From COMBO-56-21 sp041494275 (GTDB taxonomy: Archaea > Thermoplasmatota > Thermoplasmata > UBA10834): 30,292 nt of DNA. Below are positions 14,220-21,235 of the stretch, in pieces. The stretch lies in NCBI GenBank assembly GCA_041494275.1, contig JBGQAM010000013.1:1-30292 (forward strand), written 5' to 3'. How positions within the stretch are numbered: the stretch's first letter is position 1; every line of letters begins with the position of its first letter. Below the pieces are notes generated by a model. That model ran no database searches. It was not told the DNA's origin and worked only from the letters and a program-made list of their open reading frames with translations. The position numbers were made by a program, and so were the translations under genes.

Positions 14220-15853
14220 ATTCCGCCCTCATCGCCCATGCCAGGTCCGCCGGGTCCCTTTCCGCCCTTGCTGCCGCCCTTGGACGCGATGACGTCGTCG
14301 ATCCTCAGGATCATGACGGCTGCGTCGGTCGCCGAGCTGAGTGCCTGTCTTCCGACTCGGATTGGCTCGAGGACCCTTTCCTTCCTCATGTCCACGACTT
14401 TGCCAGTGAACACGTTGATACCAGCATATTTCTTGCCGGACTTGTGGGCCTGCCTCATCTCGATCAGGACGTCGATTGGGTCAAGACCTGCGTTCTCGGA
14501 TAGGGCCGTCGGTATGACTTCCATGGCGCTCGCGAACGCGTCAATCGCGATCTGCTCTCTGCCGCCCACGGATGCAGCGTAGTCCCTCAGCTTGAGGGCC
14601 AGCTCGGATGCCGTTGAGCCTCCGCCAGTTACGAGTTTGCCGTCTTCGAATGCGACTGAGACGACGCTTATTGCGTCGTTGAGTGAGCGATCGATCTCAT
14701 CGACGACATGCTCCGTGCCGCCTCTGATGAGAACAGACACTGCCTTCGGATTCTTGCAGCCGGTCACGAATGTCATCCGGTCGTCCGCGATCTTCTTCTC
14801 CTCGACCAGAGCTGCATCACCGAGGTCGCCAGCCTTCAGGTCGTCGAGCTTGGTGACCAGGTTGGCGCCCGTGGCCTTTGCTAGCTTCTCCATGTCACTC
14901 TTCTTGACCCTGCGAACTGCATATATCTTCTCCTTCCCGAGGTAGTGCTGGGCGAGGTCGTCGATGCCCTTCTGGCAGAACAGCACGGTGGCTCCCGACT
15001 TCTTGACGATTTCGACCATCTTCCTCAGCATGTTCTCCTCTTCGTCGAGGAACGCATGCAGCTGGCTCGGGTCGGTGATTTCGATCTTCGCATCGATTTC
15101 AGTCTTCTTGACCTCAAGTGCAGAATCGACCAAAGCGATCTTCGCCTTCTCGACCTTCTTTGGCATTGCGGGGTGAACAGCCTCCTTGTCGACGATTATT
15201 CCGGAAATCATCTTGGTGTCGTCCATGGAGCCTCCCTGTTTCTTCACGATCTGGATGTTGTCGTCGTCGACAAGCCATTTGCCGTCCTTCTTCTCTGCGA
15301 CGGCGCTAACTGCCTTCACTGCTACGTCCGCGAGCAGGTCCCTTGAAGCCGAAACGCTCTTCGAGATCATTGCCGTGCGGGCGATGTCCATGAGCGTCTC
15401 CTTGTCATCAGGAGACACAGAAATCGCAACGCTATCGAGTATCTCCCTCGCCTTCACCGCTGCTAGTCTGTAGCCACCGGATATGACTGTTGGGTGGACG
15501 TTCTGCTCGATCAGAGCCTCCGCCTTTTTCAGGAGCTCGCCTGCGAGGATGACTGCGGTTGTCGTTCCGTCTCCGCACTCCTCGTCTTGGGTCTTCGCAA
15601 CCTCGACGAGCATCTTTGCCGCCGGGTGTTCAACATCGATCTCCTTAAGAATCGTCACGCCGTCGTTCGTGATGACGACGTCGCCCATACTGTCCACAAG
15701 CATCTTATCCATGCCCCTTGGGCCCAGCGTGCTCCGGACTGCATCTGCGATGGCTCTAGCCGCACTGATATTGTTGAACTGCGCGCCTTTTCCCTTCTCT
15801 CTCTTGGTTCCTTCCTTCAGGATGTAAATCGGTGTCTGTCCTATCAATTTCAT
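14213..15853 (-). CDS. thsA: Thermosome subunit (group II chaperonin)
   Basis: This is the ATP-dependent double-ring folding chamber of archaea, 546 residues. Recognisable parts are IYILKEGTKREKGKGAQ near the start, the ATP-site segment STLGPRGMDKMLVD, VITNDGVTILKE, the GDGTTTAVILAG catalytic loop with its Asp, the apical domain with the helical protrusion region, VTGGGSTASELALKLRDYA, and a flexible Gly/Met tail. GGAGGT lies directly against the ATG at 15853, only one base from GGAGG. The TTG two codons further (15847) has the ideal seven-base spacing and would give MIGQTPIYILKEG, matching other thermosomes, so it may be the true start. A TATA box at 15939-15934 predicts a leader of about 57 bases. 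It heads the chaperone block. Only one subunit gene is seen; a second may lie elsewhere. Confidence 0.97.
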   Translation of the reverse strand: MKLIGQTPIYILKEGTKREKGKGAQFNNISAARAIADAVRSTLGPRGMDKMLVDSMGDVVITNDGVTILKEIDVEHPAAKMLVEVAKTQDEECGDGTTTAVILAGELLKKAEALIEQNVHPTVISGGYRLAAVKAREILDSVAISVSPDDKETLMDIARTAMISKSVSASRDLLADVAVKAVSAVAEKKDGKWLVDDDNIQIVKKQGGSMDDTKMISGIIVDKEAVHPAMPKKVEKAKIALVDSALEVKKTEIDAKIEITDPSQLHAFLDEEENMLRKMVEIVKKSGATVLFCQKGIDDLAQHYLGKEKIYAVRRVKKSDMEKLAKATGANLVTKLDDLKAGDLGDAALVEEKKIADDRMTFVTGCKNPKAVSVLIRGGTEHVVDEIDRSLNDAISVVSVAFEDGKLVTGGGSTASELALKLRDYAASVGGREQIAIDAFASAMEVIPTALSENAGLDPIDVLIEMRQAHKSGKKYAGINVFTGKVVDMRKERVLEPIRVGRQALSSATDAAVMILRIDDVIASKGGSKGGKGPGGPGMGDEGGMD

Positions 15854-15910
15854 ACCTCCATTTCCGTTATCTGGATTGACGAGATACCGCGAGAATTCCC
15901 TGCGGGTAGG

Positions 15911-15940
15911 GGTTTGTATATGTTAGGACTTCTATATAAG
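15911..15940. promoter_or_regulatory. Back-to-back TATA boxes between the thermosome and the candidate RNA
   Basis: CTATATAAG (15932-15940) reads as a TATA box on both strands. On the minus strand (TTATAT from 15939) it predicts a thermosome start site near 15910. On the plus strand it predicts a start near 15962, just before the structured region. A second AT-rich element, GTATATG, is at 15916-15922. Confidence 0.55.
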
Positions 15941-15961
15941 AGTTGTCATATGCTCTTGCTC

Positions 15962-16146
15962 ATTGGTTCACATGCCACTTCTGCTCGCCAGCTATGTCGA
16001 TATGAACTGCATGTTCCTATCGATATGGGACTCATCACGGGATGCACAGGAATCCCTGTCACGGTTCCCCTCTGCACACTTGACTGTCCGCAAGTGTCTC
16101 GTACACGTCGCGGACCCTTTCTACGCAATCGCACGCGACAGGCGAG
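15962..16146 (+). ncRNA. Candidate structured RNA or long regulatory leader, multi-helix
   Basis: This is the only gene-free stretch over 300 bases (about 15854-16212), and no ORF in it looks like a protein. On the plus strand it holds a set of nested helices. CTCGCC (15984-15989) pairs perfectly with GGCGAG (16141-16146) and closes the whole. Inside are a 16-bp hairpin (15992-16007 with 16013-16028, loop TGCAT, one mismatch and two G-U pairs), GGGA/TCCC (16039-16042/16066-16069) enclosing ACAGG/CCTGT (16046-16050/16055-16059), ACACTTG/CAAGTGT (16076-16082/16091-16097), and GTCGCG/CGCGAC (16107-16112/16134-16139). The G-U pairs favour the plus strand as the RNA. A plus-strand TATA box at 15932-15940 predicts a start near 15962. 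It does not resemble 5S, tRNA, SRP or RNase P RNA. It may be a separate RNA or a riboswitch-like leader of the HisA-like gene. Confidence 0.45.
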
Positions 16147-16170
16147 ATGATAGAAATGTCGAAACGGACG

Positions 16171-16180
16171 ATACTATATC
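16171..16180 (+). promoter_or_regulatory. Possible TATA box of the HisA-like gene
   Basis: ATACTATATC predicts a start site near 16200-16203. This would put the ATG at 16213 ten or so bases into the message and make the upstream ATGs at 16147, 16156 and 16195 non-coding. Confidence 0.4.
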
Positions 16181-16212
16181 TACGAGCTCCTTGTATGCCC
16201 GACCTCGTCCCT

Positions 16213-16818
16213 ATGTTCGTCGTTCCGTACGTCAAGTTGAAGAATCGTAGGCTTACGAAACGCGCATACGCTCGCGGAGAGATGTCCGAGTTTGCATCGA
16301 AGCTTTCGGACAGCTTCAAGAAGCTCTATGTTGCCGATGAGGACGGGATCACGAAGAATAAACCGCAGCTCGACATCGTGGGCGAAATCTCTGAGGAGAT
16401 ACCGACTTTGTACGAGGGTGGAGTTCGCTTCGCAAACAACGTCATCGACATGCTTATCACGGGCGCGGAGAAAGCCGTAATAGGTACCGCGACTCTTGCG
16501 AGCCTCGACGACCTTAGAGGAGCCTTTAAGCTTTCAGATAACATTACCTTCAAAGTAGACTACCGGGATGGGATCGTGAGTTTTGACCCCGCTATTGCTG
16601 GCAGAGCCTTCCTCGACCTCTCTCGGGACGTTCGTGCGGTCGGCATCACCGACTTCATCGTCCCGACCAGTCTGGCCAAGGAAGCAGTGGCGGCGAAAGT
16701 GGAACTCGGTTTCTCCCTAGGAGTCTTCGCCTCGGTGTCCGAGAGTTCCAGCCTGGAGGCGCTCGGAGTTGACTACATCGTTTCGGAGGATTTCGGGAGA
16801 TTGGTTGGCAATGAGTGA
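16213..16818 (+). CDS. HisA/HisF-related TIM-barrel protein
   Basis: This protein of 201 residues is distantly related to phosphoribosylformimino-AICAR-ribotide isomerase (HisA). The beginning MFVVPYVKLKNRRL corresponds to the HisA opening MxIIPVxDIKxG. LYVADEDGITKNKPQLDIV matches the first phosphate-side strand (DLDGAxxGxxxN), YEGGVRFANNVIDMLITGAEKAVIGTATL matches the GGGIR...GAxxVIxGT region, and two further barrel strands follow. It is shorter than HisA and does not keep its exact active-site motifs, so a histidine role is doubtful; it fits the archaeal COG1411-type group of unknown function. The frame is open to an ATG at 16147; 16213 is preferred because it aligns with the family start and fits the TATA box at 16171-16180. 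The last 8 bases overlap the next gene, so the two are probably one operon. Confidence 0.65.
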   Translation: MFVVPYVKLKNRRLTKRAYARGEMSEFASKLSDSFKKLYVADEDGITKNKPQLDIVGEISEEIPTLYEGGVRFANNVIDMLITGAEKAVIGTATLASLDDLRGAFKLSDNITFKVDYRDGIVSFDPAIAGRAFLDLSRDVRAVGITDFIVPTSLAKEAVAAKVELGFSLGVFASVSESSSLEALGVDYIVSEDFGRLVGNE

Positions 16819-17293
16819 CCTTGAGACAAGCATCGCAATGTTGTTCAGACGAAAAGGCAAGGAGTCCCTGACTGAACGTGAATTCGTTTTCTCCGCGTCG
16901 ATGGAGACTCGATGGTTCTCGCCGAAGGAAGCCCAGAAGCTGCTTGATGCCGGGATATCGGGAGGCTATCTGCAGAAGAAGAATGGGAGCGTGTTCCCCA
17001 CGTTCGATTTCTCGAAAGTCGAAGTGCCCTTGGACTACAAGCCGACGAAGGATATGCTCGACCAGGTGCCCAAGGCGAGTCAAGATTTCTTCTCGGAAAT
17101 GGTCGACAGGATTGTGAAGACGAAATCCGTGTCCAAGAGAGAGGTCGTCTCGAGAGTCAACAAGAAACAGGAGCTGCTTGGTATCGATGTCGAGCCAGCT
17201 GCACTTCTCGTTGCTTCAGACTATGGGCTGTCGGTCGAGAGCGCATTCATAGAGCGTGCGACCACCGAAATACTGGGCAGAGATTTCCGCTGA
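16811..17293 (+). CDS. DUF2240-like archaeal conserved protein
   Basis: This is a 160-residue soluble protein, charged and helical. The pattern SDLETSIAMLFRRKGKESLTE, then the RWFSPKEAQKLLDAGISGGYL core (residues about 36-56) followed by VFPTFDFSKVEVPLDYKP, recalls the archaeal DUF2240 family. That family's N-terminal half looks like a winged-helix arrangement and its function is unknown. The ATG at 16811 lies inside the end of the HisA-like gene (8-base overlap), which suggests translational coupling. The frame extends to 16769, but that part overlaps more of the upstream gene and is not conserved. The C-terminal half (about 80-160) is helical with many Lys and Arg. Nucleic-acid binding is possible but unproven. 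It converges on aMBF1 with 12 bases between stops. Confidence 0.65.
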   Translation: MSDLETSIAMLFRRKGKESLTEREFVFSASMETRWFSPKEAQKLLDAGISGGYLQKKNGSVFPTFDFSKVEVPLDYKPTKDMLDQVPKASQDFFSEMVDRIVKTKSVSKREVVSRVNKKQELLGIDVEPAALLVASDYGLSVESAFIERATTEILGRDFR

Positions 17294-17305
17294 ACTCTCC
17301 CCTGT

Positions 17306-17797
17306 CTAGTCCTTCTGCATCCTTATCAGATCCGCAAGAGTGAGTGCGGACGTGCTCATGCCCTTCGCGACCTGCGTGTCGACTACTTTCTCCCGGAGCT
17401 TTATGCCCAGCTCTTTCTCGAGCTTCCTGATGACCTTGTCATCAGGCCTCATCTGGTCGGTCTCGATCTTGCTGACTATTGTCTGGCGTTCGTTGATCTT
17501 CATCGCGAGATCCTTTTGCGTCATTCCCTTGCTCGAGCGTGCATTCCGTATGCGCGCCGCGAAGTCCTCCACCAGTTCATCCTTACCCATTCCTTCAAGG
17601 ACGTCTTTTTGCTTCGCTCTTTTGTCTCGTATCTCGAGCCTCTGAGTTATCACAGGCATGGGTCCCGCTTCTTTCTCGGGGGCCTTTTTCGATTCGATGC
17701 CGAACTTTGAGCATTCGGGGCAAACCTCTAGCTGAACTCCTTCGATAGTCACCTTCTTGCAGAAGGTGACGTTCTTTCCGCAGAGCTCGCAAATCAT
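17306..17797 (-). CDS. Archaeal multiprotein bridging factor 1 (aMBF1)
   Basis: aMBF1 is the archaeal relative of eukaryotic MBF1, which links regulators to TBP; in archaea it associates with the 30S ribosomal subunit. The 163-residue protein opens with a zinc ribbon (Cys3, Cys6, Cys26, Cys29 in CELC and CPEC), then a basic linker, then a Cro-type helix-turn-helix at about 75-135 (ARIRNARSSKGMTQKDLAMK, INERQTIVSKIET). Both domains in this order define the family. The ATG at 17797 puts the first zinc Cys at position 3, as usual. A GTG three codons earlier (17806) is the alternative and would be nearly leaderless from the TATA-like CTATTTAT (17838-17831). It is transcribed divergently from PAN across a 100-base AT-rich gap. 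Confidence 0.93.
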   Translation of the reverse strand: MICELCGKNVTFCKKVTIEGVQLEVCPECSKFGIESKKAPEKEAGPMPVITQRLEIRDKRAKQKDVLEGMGKDELVEDFAARIRNARSSKGMTQKDLAMKINERQTIVSKIETDQMRPDDKVIRKLEKELGIKLREKVVDTQVAKGMSTSALTLADLIRMQKD

Positions 17798-17830
17798 GAA
17801 AACCACACAACTGGACTAGGAAGCCAAAGA

Positions 17831-17891
17831 ATAAATAGAGTATTTAACCTTATATAATTACCAGCTCGGTATGAATCGTTGTAACGAGGTG
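17831..17891. promoter_or_regulatory. Divergent promoters of aMBF1 and PAN, with PAN ribosome-binding site
   Basis: For PAN, TTATATAAT (17850-17858) predicts a start near 17879, and GAGGTG (17886-17891) lies seven bases before the TTG start codon. That site decides for the unusual TTG. For aMBF1 on the minus strand, CTATTTAT (17838-17831) and TTAAATA (17846-17840) are candidate TATA boxes. Confidence 0.6.
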
Positions 17892-17898
17892 TAGTACA

Positions 17899-19107
17899 TT
17901 GGAACAGGACCAGCCAAGCCCGATGTTAGAAGATATTCATAGGAAGATTTCGGTCCTTGAGGAAAGAAACTTCGAGCTCGTCGAAGAGGCTCGCCGAGTA
18001 GAAGGAGAGAAGAGGTTCGTCGAGGGGGAGCTCGTTCGGCTCCAGAAGGAGTTGAAGAGGCTCAAGGCTGAGCTGGAGAGGCTCAAGGCTCCACCCCTCA
18101 TAATAGGGCAGATCAAGGATGTTCTTGCGGACGGGAGAGTCGTGGTGAAGAGCTCGACTGGCCCGGACTTCATCGTAAGCACTTCAGACTACGTGTCAAC
18201 TGAACTGCTGATTGCGGGTGCCCGCGTGGCGTTGAACAAGCAGACACTTGCCGTCATGGGAGTGTTACCCCCGTCTCTCGATCCAATCGTGATCGGCGCA
18301 GAGATAATTTCCAAGCCGGATACTATCTACGACGACATCGGTGGCCTGCAGGACCAGATCCTGGAGGTACGCGAGGCTGTCGAGGATCCGTTGCTGAGGC
18401 CGGAGCTGTACAAGAAGGTAGGTATAGACCCGCCTAAGGGTGTTTTGCTGGTCGGTCCTCCAGGTACTGGCAAGACATTGTTGGCCAAGGCAGTCGCCAA
18501 GCAGACCAACGCGACTTTCATCAGGTTTGTAGGTTCAGAACTCGTTCAGAAGTACATAGGTGAAGGAGCGAGACTCGTCAGGGAGCTGTTCGACCTTGCT
18601 AGGCAGAAGGCGCCTTCGATTGTATTCATCGACGAGATAGACAGCGTAGGTGCGAAGAGGCTCGAGCTCGCGACCTCTGGTGACAGAGAGGTCCAGAGGA
18701 CTCTCATGCAGCTCCTGGCTGAGCTCGACGGTTTCAATCCGCTGGGCGATGTCAAGATCATTGGCGCTACGAACAGACCAGACATTCTGGATGAGGCGCT
18801 CCTGAGGCCTGGAAGGTTCGACAGGATAATCGAGATACCTATGCCCAATTTCGAGTCGAGGACCTCCATATACAAGATCCACTCGAAACGCATGAACCTT
18901 GACTCCACTGTCAATATCGAGGAGCTCGCCGCGAAGTCCGAAGGTTCGACAGGTGCGGATATCAAAGCCATCTGCACTGAGGCCGGCATGTTCGCGATCA
19001 GGGAGAACAGAGACATCGTGACGATGGTAGACTTCGAGAAGGCCATTCTGAAGGTCCTTGACGAGGGCGAGGACAAAGGGATGGAATCTGGCCCGATGTT
19101 CGCTTAG
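17899..19107 (+). CDS. pan: Proteasome-activating nucleotidase PAN (AAA+ ATPase)
   Basis: PAN forms the hexameric cap that unfolds proteins and feeds them to the 20S proteasome. The 402 residues include an N-terminal coiled coil (about 10-63, heptads rich in Glu/Lys/Leu), an OB-fold domain (about 66-130) and the AAA+ module: Walker A GPPGTGKT (186-193), pore loop KYIG (218-221), Walker B IVFIDEID (241-248) and the arginine-finger segment RPGRFDR (303-309). The C-terminus reads Met-Phe-Ala, a variant of the HbYX motif that docks into the 20S ring, with Phe in place of Tyr. The start is a TTG backed by GAGGTG seven bases upstream. No 20S subunit genes lie in the window. A Cdc48-type ATPase is ruled out by the single AAA module and the coiled coil. 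Confidence 0.96.
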   Translation: MEQDQPSPMLEDIHRKISVLEERNFELVEEARRVEGEKRFVEGELVRLQKELKRLKAELERLKAPPLIIGQIKDVLADGRVVVKSSTGPDFIVSTSDYVSTELLIAGARVALNKQTLAVMGVLPPSLDPIVIGAEIISKPDTIYDDIGGLQDQILEVREAVEDPLLRPELYKKVGIDPPKGVLLVGPPGTGKTLLAKAVAKQTNATFIRFVGSELVQKYIGEGARLVRELFDLARQKAPSIVFIDEIDSVGAKRLELATSGDREVQRTLMQLLAELDGFNPLGDVKIIGATNRPDILDEALLRPGRFDRIIEIPMPNFESRTSIYKIHSKRMNLDSTVNIEELAAKSEGSTGADIKAICTEAGMFAIRENRDIVTMVDFEKAILKVLDEGEDKGMESGPMFA

Positions 19108-19136
19108 GCGAGAATCCCGAAAACCCGATGCGGAGG

Positions 19137-19298
19137 TTACTTCTCCGCCTCTTCTCTCATATCCTTTTCTATCACGAACGCTCCGATGTAGCCGCACTTC
19201 TTGCAGTGGTACTTGTAGCCCGTGATCAACCCGCTCTCGTAGTACAGGTCGGCAGAGCCACATTCCGGGCATGTGAGGAATGTCTTCGGTCTTTTCAC
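19137..19298 (-). CDS. Small zinc-ribbon protein (53 residues)
   Basis: This short gene lies between PAN and truD. Its 53 codons read from a GTG at 19298 to a TAA at 19137. Two CxxC knuckles are present, CPECGS at about 10-15 and CKKCGY near 32-37, around a YYESGLITGYKYH stretch. A single zinc ribbon with this layout recurs in small archaeal proteins of unknown function, perhaps binding nucleic acid or protein. The GTG is the only possible start, since a TAG closes the frame 13 codons upstream. A TATA-like TTATTT begins 29 bases before it (19327-19322), the same leaderless spacing as in nadX and gltX, which argues strongly that the gene is real. It converges on PAN with 29 bases between stops. 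Confidence 0.75.
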   Translation of the reverse strand: MKRPKTFLTCPECGSADLYYESGLITGYKYHCKKCGYIGAFVIEKDMREEAEK

Positions 19299-19334
19299 AT
19301 GGCCCTTAACATTGAGCGAGGAAATAACCGTTTG

Positions 19335-20618
19335 CTAGTACTGGCTGATTTCAGCCTTCATGAATTCCCTCATGAGCGTGGTCGCGTAGCATCCCTTGGT
19401 CAGGGTGAACTGGAACGTGGCCTCGCCTTCGCCCACATTGATCGCGAGGTCCTTGTACGATGAAAGGATCTCTCTCCTCGAACCTTTTGAGGACGCCTCC
19501 CTAAGTCCGACTATCTGGAAATCCAGTTTTGATATCTCCTCGGCCTGGACTATCTTCCTTTCAATCTCGCCCATCCTGCCGTCAGCGAAGACCGATTCAG
19601 TTCCATAGAGAAGACCGCTGACGAAAGCCTTACCCTCCTTCGCGTTGCGCGTTGCCTTCTCAAGATTATCGACGGAGACGAGGATCGAATTGTCGTGGTC
19701 AGGGACGTTCGTCTTGCTCAGAGGCAGTACCAGGTCCCCTACCTCTGGCTCTCTCAACGACATGCCCTTTCTGATCCTCTCGCTCAGAATGCGGTTGAAC
19801 AGGAATGATTGGTACGCGTGGACGAACATCATGAGGAGGTTGTACGGCAGCAGTCTGAGAGCCCCCACGTAGTCGGCGGGTTTGTCCTTGATGTGTCCTA
19901 TCATCGTGCGCTCGAAGCTGAGCTTCATCGGAAACTCGCGGAAGGCCCGTTCGAAGTCCCTCGTCTCTTGCAACGCCCGCCTGGCATCGTTCGCTTCTGA
20001 ACCCTCCTCGTCCATGGGGTTCGCAACATACCTCATCACGGCCCCCTCGAAATCGCCGCGGATTAGGTCTTTTCCGATCAGATGCGTGATGGGCCTTACG
20101 GAGCCGAATCTCTGGATGCCGAAGAAGTTGGGGAACCCTCCGATCGAGTCTAGCTTCGCCTTGACGGAATCGCAAATGGCCTTCGCGTCAACGCCTGCAT
20201 CGATGTCAGCAGCCCCTATCTTGAACCTGTTACCGACGAGGTCGCCTATGGAAATCATCCGCCTTGCCCTGTACGCGTCATGAATCTCGACATCTGGTAT
20301 CGCGAGCGACTGCACGGCCTCGATTGATGCGTTAAAGGACATCAGCTGAGTGGACACAGAGCGGCCGTCCTTGGTGCCAGCGAAACCGATCTTCGCTCTG
20401 CCGATTCTGAGGTTGGACCCAAGCCTGCGGACTAGCCTATTGGCCTCCCAGTTCCTGTGCCACACCTTGGCGATGACGAACTTGCCCTCGGGGTCGGCTG
20501 GTGGCAGGATGGAGATCTCGTCTACCTGAAAGTCCTCCGGAGTCTTCCGAAGCTTCCCCCCTATGCCTGGTATTCCCTCTGTGAGGAAGACCTCGAGCCC
20601 GAGCTCGCTCTCTTTCAT
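19335..20618 (-). CDS. truD: tRNA pseudouridine(13) synthase TruD
   Basis: It isomerises uridine 13 of tRNA to pseudouridine. The 427-residue protein matches the archaeal/eukaryotic TruD-Pus7 branch: an N-terminal GKLRKTPEDFQVDEI strand, KVWHRNWEANRLVRRL, then GFAGTKDGRSVSTQLMS with catalytic Asp84. NRFKIG and NFFGIQRFGSVRPITHLIGK follow, and the TruD insertion domain lies in the middle (about 180-330). The end carries FTLTKGCYATTLMREFMK, the family's closing motif. The start ATG at 20618 has no clear ribosome-binding site (AGGTTAC only). It sits 44 bases downstream of rpoL on the same strand and is probably cotranscribed with it; a small hairpin separates them. Confidence 0.95.
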   Translation of the reverse strand: MKESELGLEVFLTEGIPGIGGKLRKTPEDFQVDEISILPPADPEGKFVIAKVWHRNWEANRLVRRLGSNLRIGRAKIGFAGTKDGRSVSTQLMSFNASIEAVQSLAIPDVEIHDAYRARRMISIGDLVGNRFKIGAADIDAGVDAKAICDSVKAKLDSIGGFPNFFGIQRFGSVRPITHLIGKDLIRGDFEGAVMRYVANPMDEEGSEANDARRALQETRDFERAFREFPMKLSFERTMIGHIKDKPADYVGALRLLPYNLLMMFVHAYQSFLFNRILSERIRKGMSLREPEVGDLVLPLSKTNVPDHDNSILVSVDNLEKATRNAKEGKAFVSGLLYGTESVFADGRMGEIERKIVQAEEISKLDFQIVGLREASSKGSRREILSSYKDLAINVGEGEATFQFTLTKGCYATTLMREFMKAEISQY

Positions 20619-20646
20619 CGTAACCTAAGAACAATCAGCCGGTGTA

Positions 20647-20664
20647 AGAACATTCGTATGTTCT
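20647..20664. repeat. Perfect 7-bp hairpin at the end of rpoL
   Basis: AGAACAT, TCGT loop, ATGTTCT (20647-20664) is a perfect inverted repeat that overlaps the rpoL stop codon, before truD. On the minus strand it is followed by TACACC rather than a T-run, so it is not a typical archaeal terminator; it may be a processing or mRNA-stabilising hairpin. Confidence 0.4.
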
Positions 20665-20938
20665 AACCAAGCTGTTTCTCGACCAACTGGCGTGCCTCAG
20701 TGAACTGGTTGGCGAGGGACTTCGCTGCTTTCTTGAGAGCGGCCTGGGGTTTGCCTTCCTTGACCTCGACTGTCAAGACCGGCTTGTCCAGCTGCGGATG
20801 ACCCGTCACGAACCTGGCATCGGCGACGTTCTTGTCCTGGAGCAGCTCATGTATGAGCGGGTAGATCAGCGTCTCATCGGGGTCGACTATCTCGACCTTG
20901 ATGCTGTCTTTCTTCTTCTCCAACAGTTTGAACTCCAT
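20663..20938 (-). CDS. rpoL: DNA-directed RNA polymerase subunit Rpo11 (RpoL)
   Basis: This small subunit pairs with Rpo3 (RpoD) to form the assembly platform of archaeal RNA polymerase, equivalent to half of the bacterial alpha dimer and to Rpb11. The 91-residue protein starts MEFKLLEKKKDSIKVEI and shows ETLIYPLIHELLQDKNVADARFVTGHPQLDKPVLTV, where the HP motif after the second strand is the Rpb11 hallmark, then a long C-terminal helix. The ATG at 20938 is chosen on family length and on the TATA box TTTTATGA (20978-20971), which puts the transcript start near 20949. The longer frame (from 20974) begins upstream of that. It seems to head a short operon with truD. Confidence 0.9.
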   Translation of the reverse strand: MEFKLLEKKKDSIKVEIVDPDETLIYPLIHELLQDKNVADARFVTGHPQLDKPVLTVEVKEGKPQAALKKAAKSLANQFTEARQLVEKQLG

Positions 20939-21028
20939 GCTTCTCAGTTTCACTCGTATGGGCATGGGGTTCATAAAACTATCTCCGTGAGCTTTTCGGT
21001 GCTGGCTCGATGACGGAGCGGAGTATCG

Positions 21029-21223
21029 TCAGCGCTTGCTCTTCTTCTTTGCGGCCTTCGGTTTGGCTTTCTTCTTGGGTTTCACCTGAACAACCTTCCT
21101 GCCACGCGGGTACATGGTTCCGCATATCTGGCAGACATCGACTTCGCACCATCTCGCGTCATCGGTGGTTATGATCTTGATTATGCACGGATTCTCGCAA
21201 AGCGGACACTTGTCTGTAGCCAT
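21029..21223 (-). CDS. Small zinc-ribbon protein with lysine-rich tail
   Basis: This 64-residue protein has a zinc ribbon (Cys6/Cys9 of CPLC and Cys31/Cys34 of CQIC) followed by a strongly basic tail of Lys and Ala from about residue 49, like the tails of small nucleic-acid-binding proteins. I do not know its function. The ATG at 21223 has a strong site, AGGAGGAG, about eight bases upstream, which overlaps the stop codon of hef; the two genes are thus probably translated from the same message. A role near DNA repair or RNA handling is guessed from that coupling and the basic tail only. Confidence 0.75.
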   Translation of the reverse strand: MATDKCPLCENPCIIKIITTDDARWCEVDVCQICGTMYPRGRKVVQVKPKKKAKPKAAKKKSKR

Positions 21224-21235
21224 ATGCTTCTCCTC

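Noticed and set aside
15494..16150. Long plus-strand frame antisense to the thermosome
   Set aside because: It is the shadow of thermosome codons read on the other strand, with no promoter or ribosome-binding site.
16147..16212. Longer N-terminus for the HisA-like protein (ATGs at 16147, 16156, 16195)
   Set aside because: The family begins at the MFVVPYVKLKN segment, and a TATA-like element would fall inside the extension; kept as an alternative only.
15963..16250. Plus-strand frame of 95 codons beginning with a TTG about 29 bases after a TATA box
   Set aside because: The translation looks like no protein family, runs well into the HisA-like gene, and covers the helices better explained as RNA structure.
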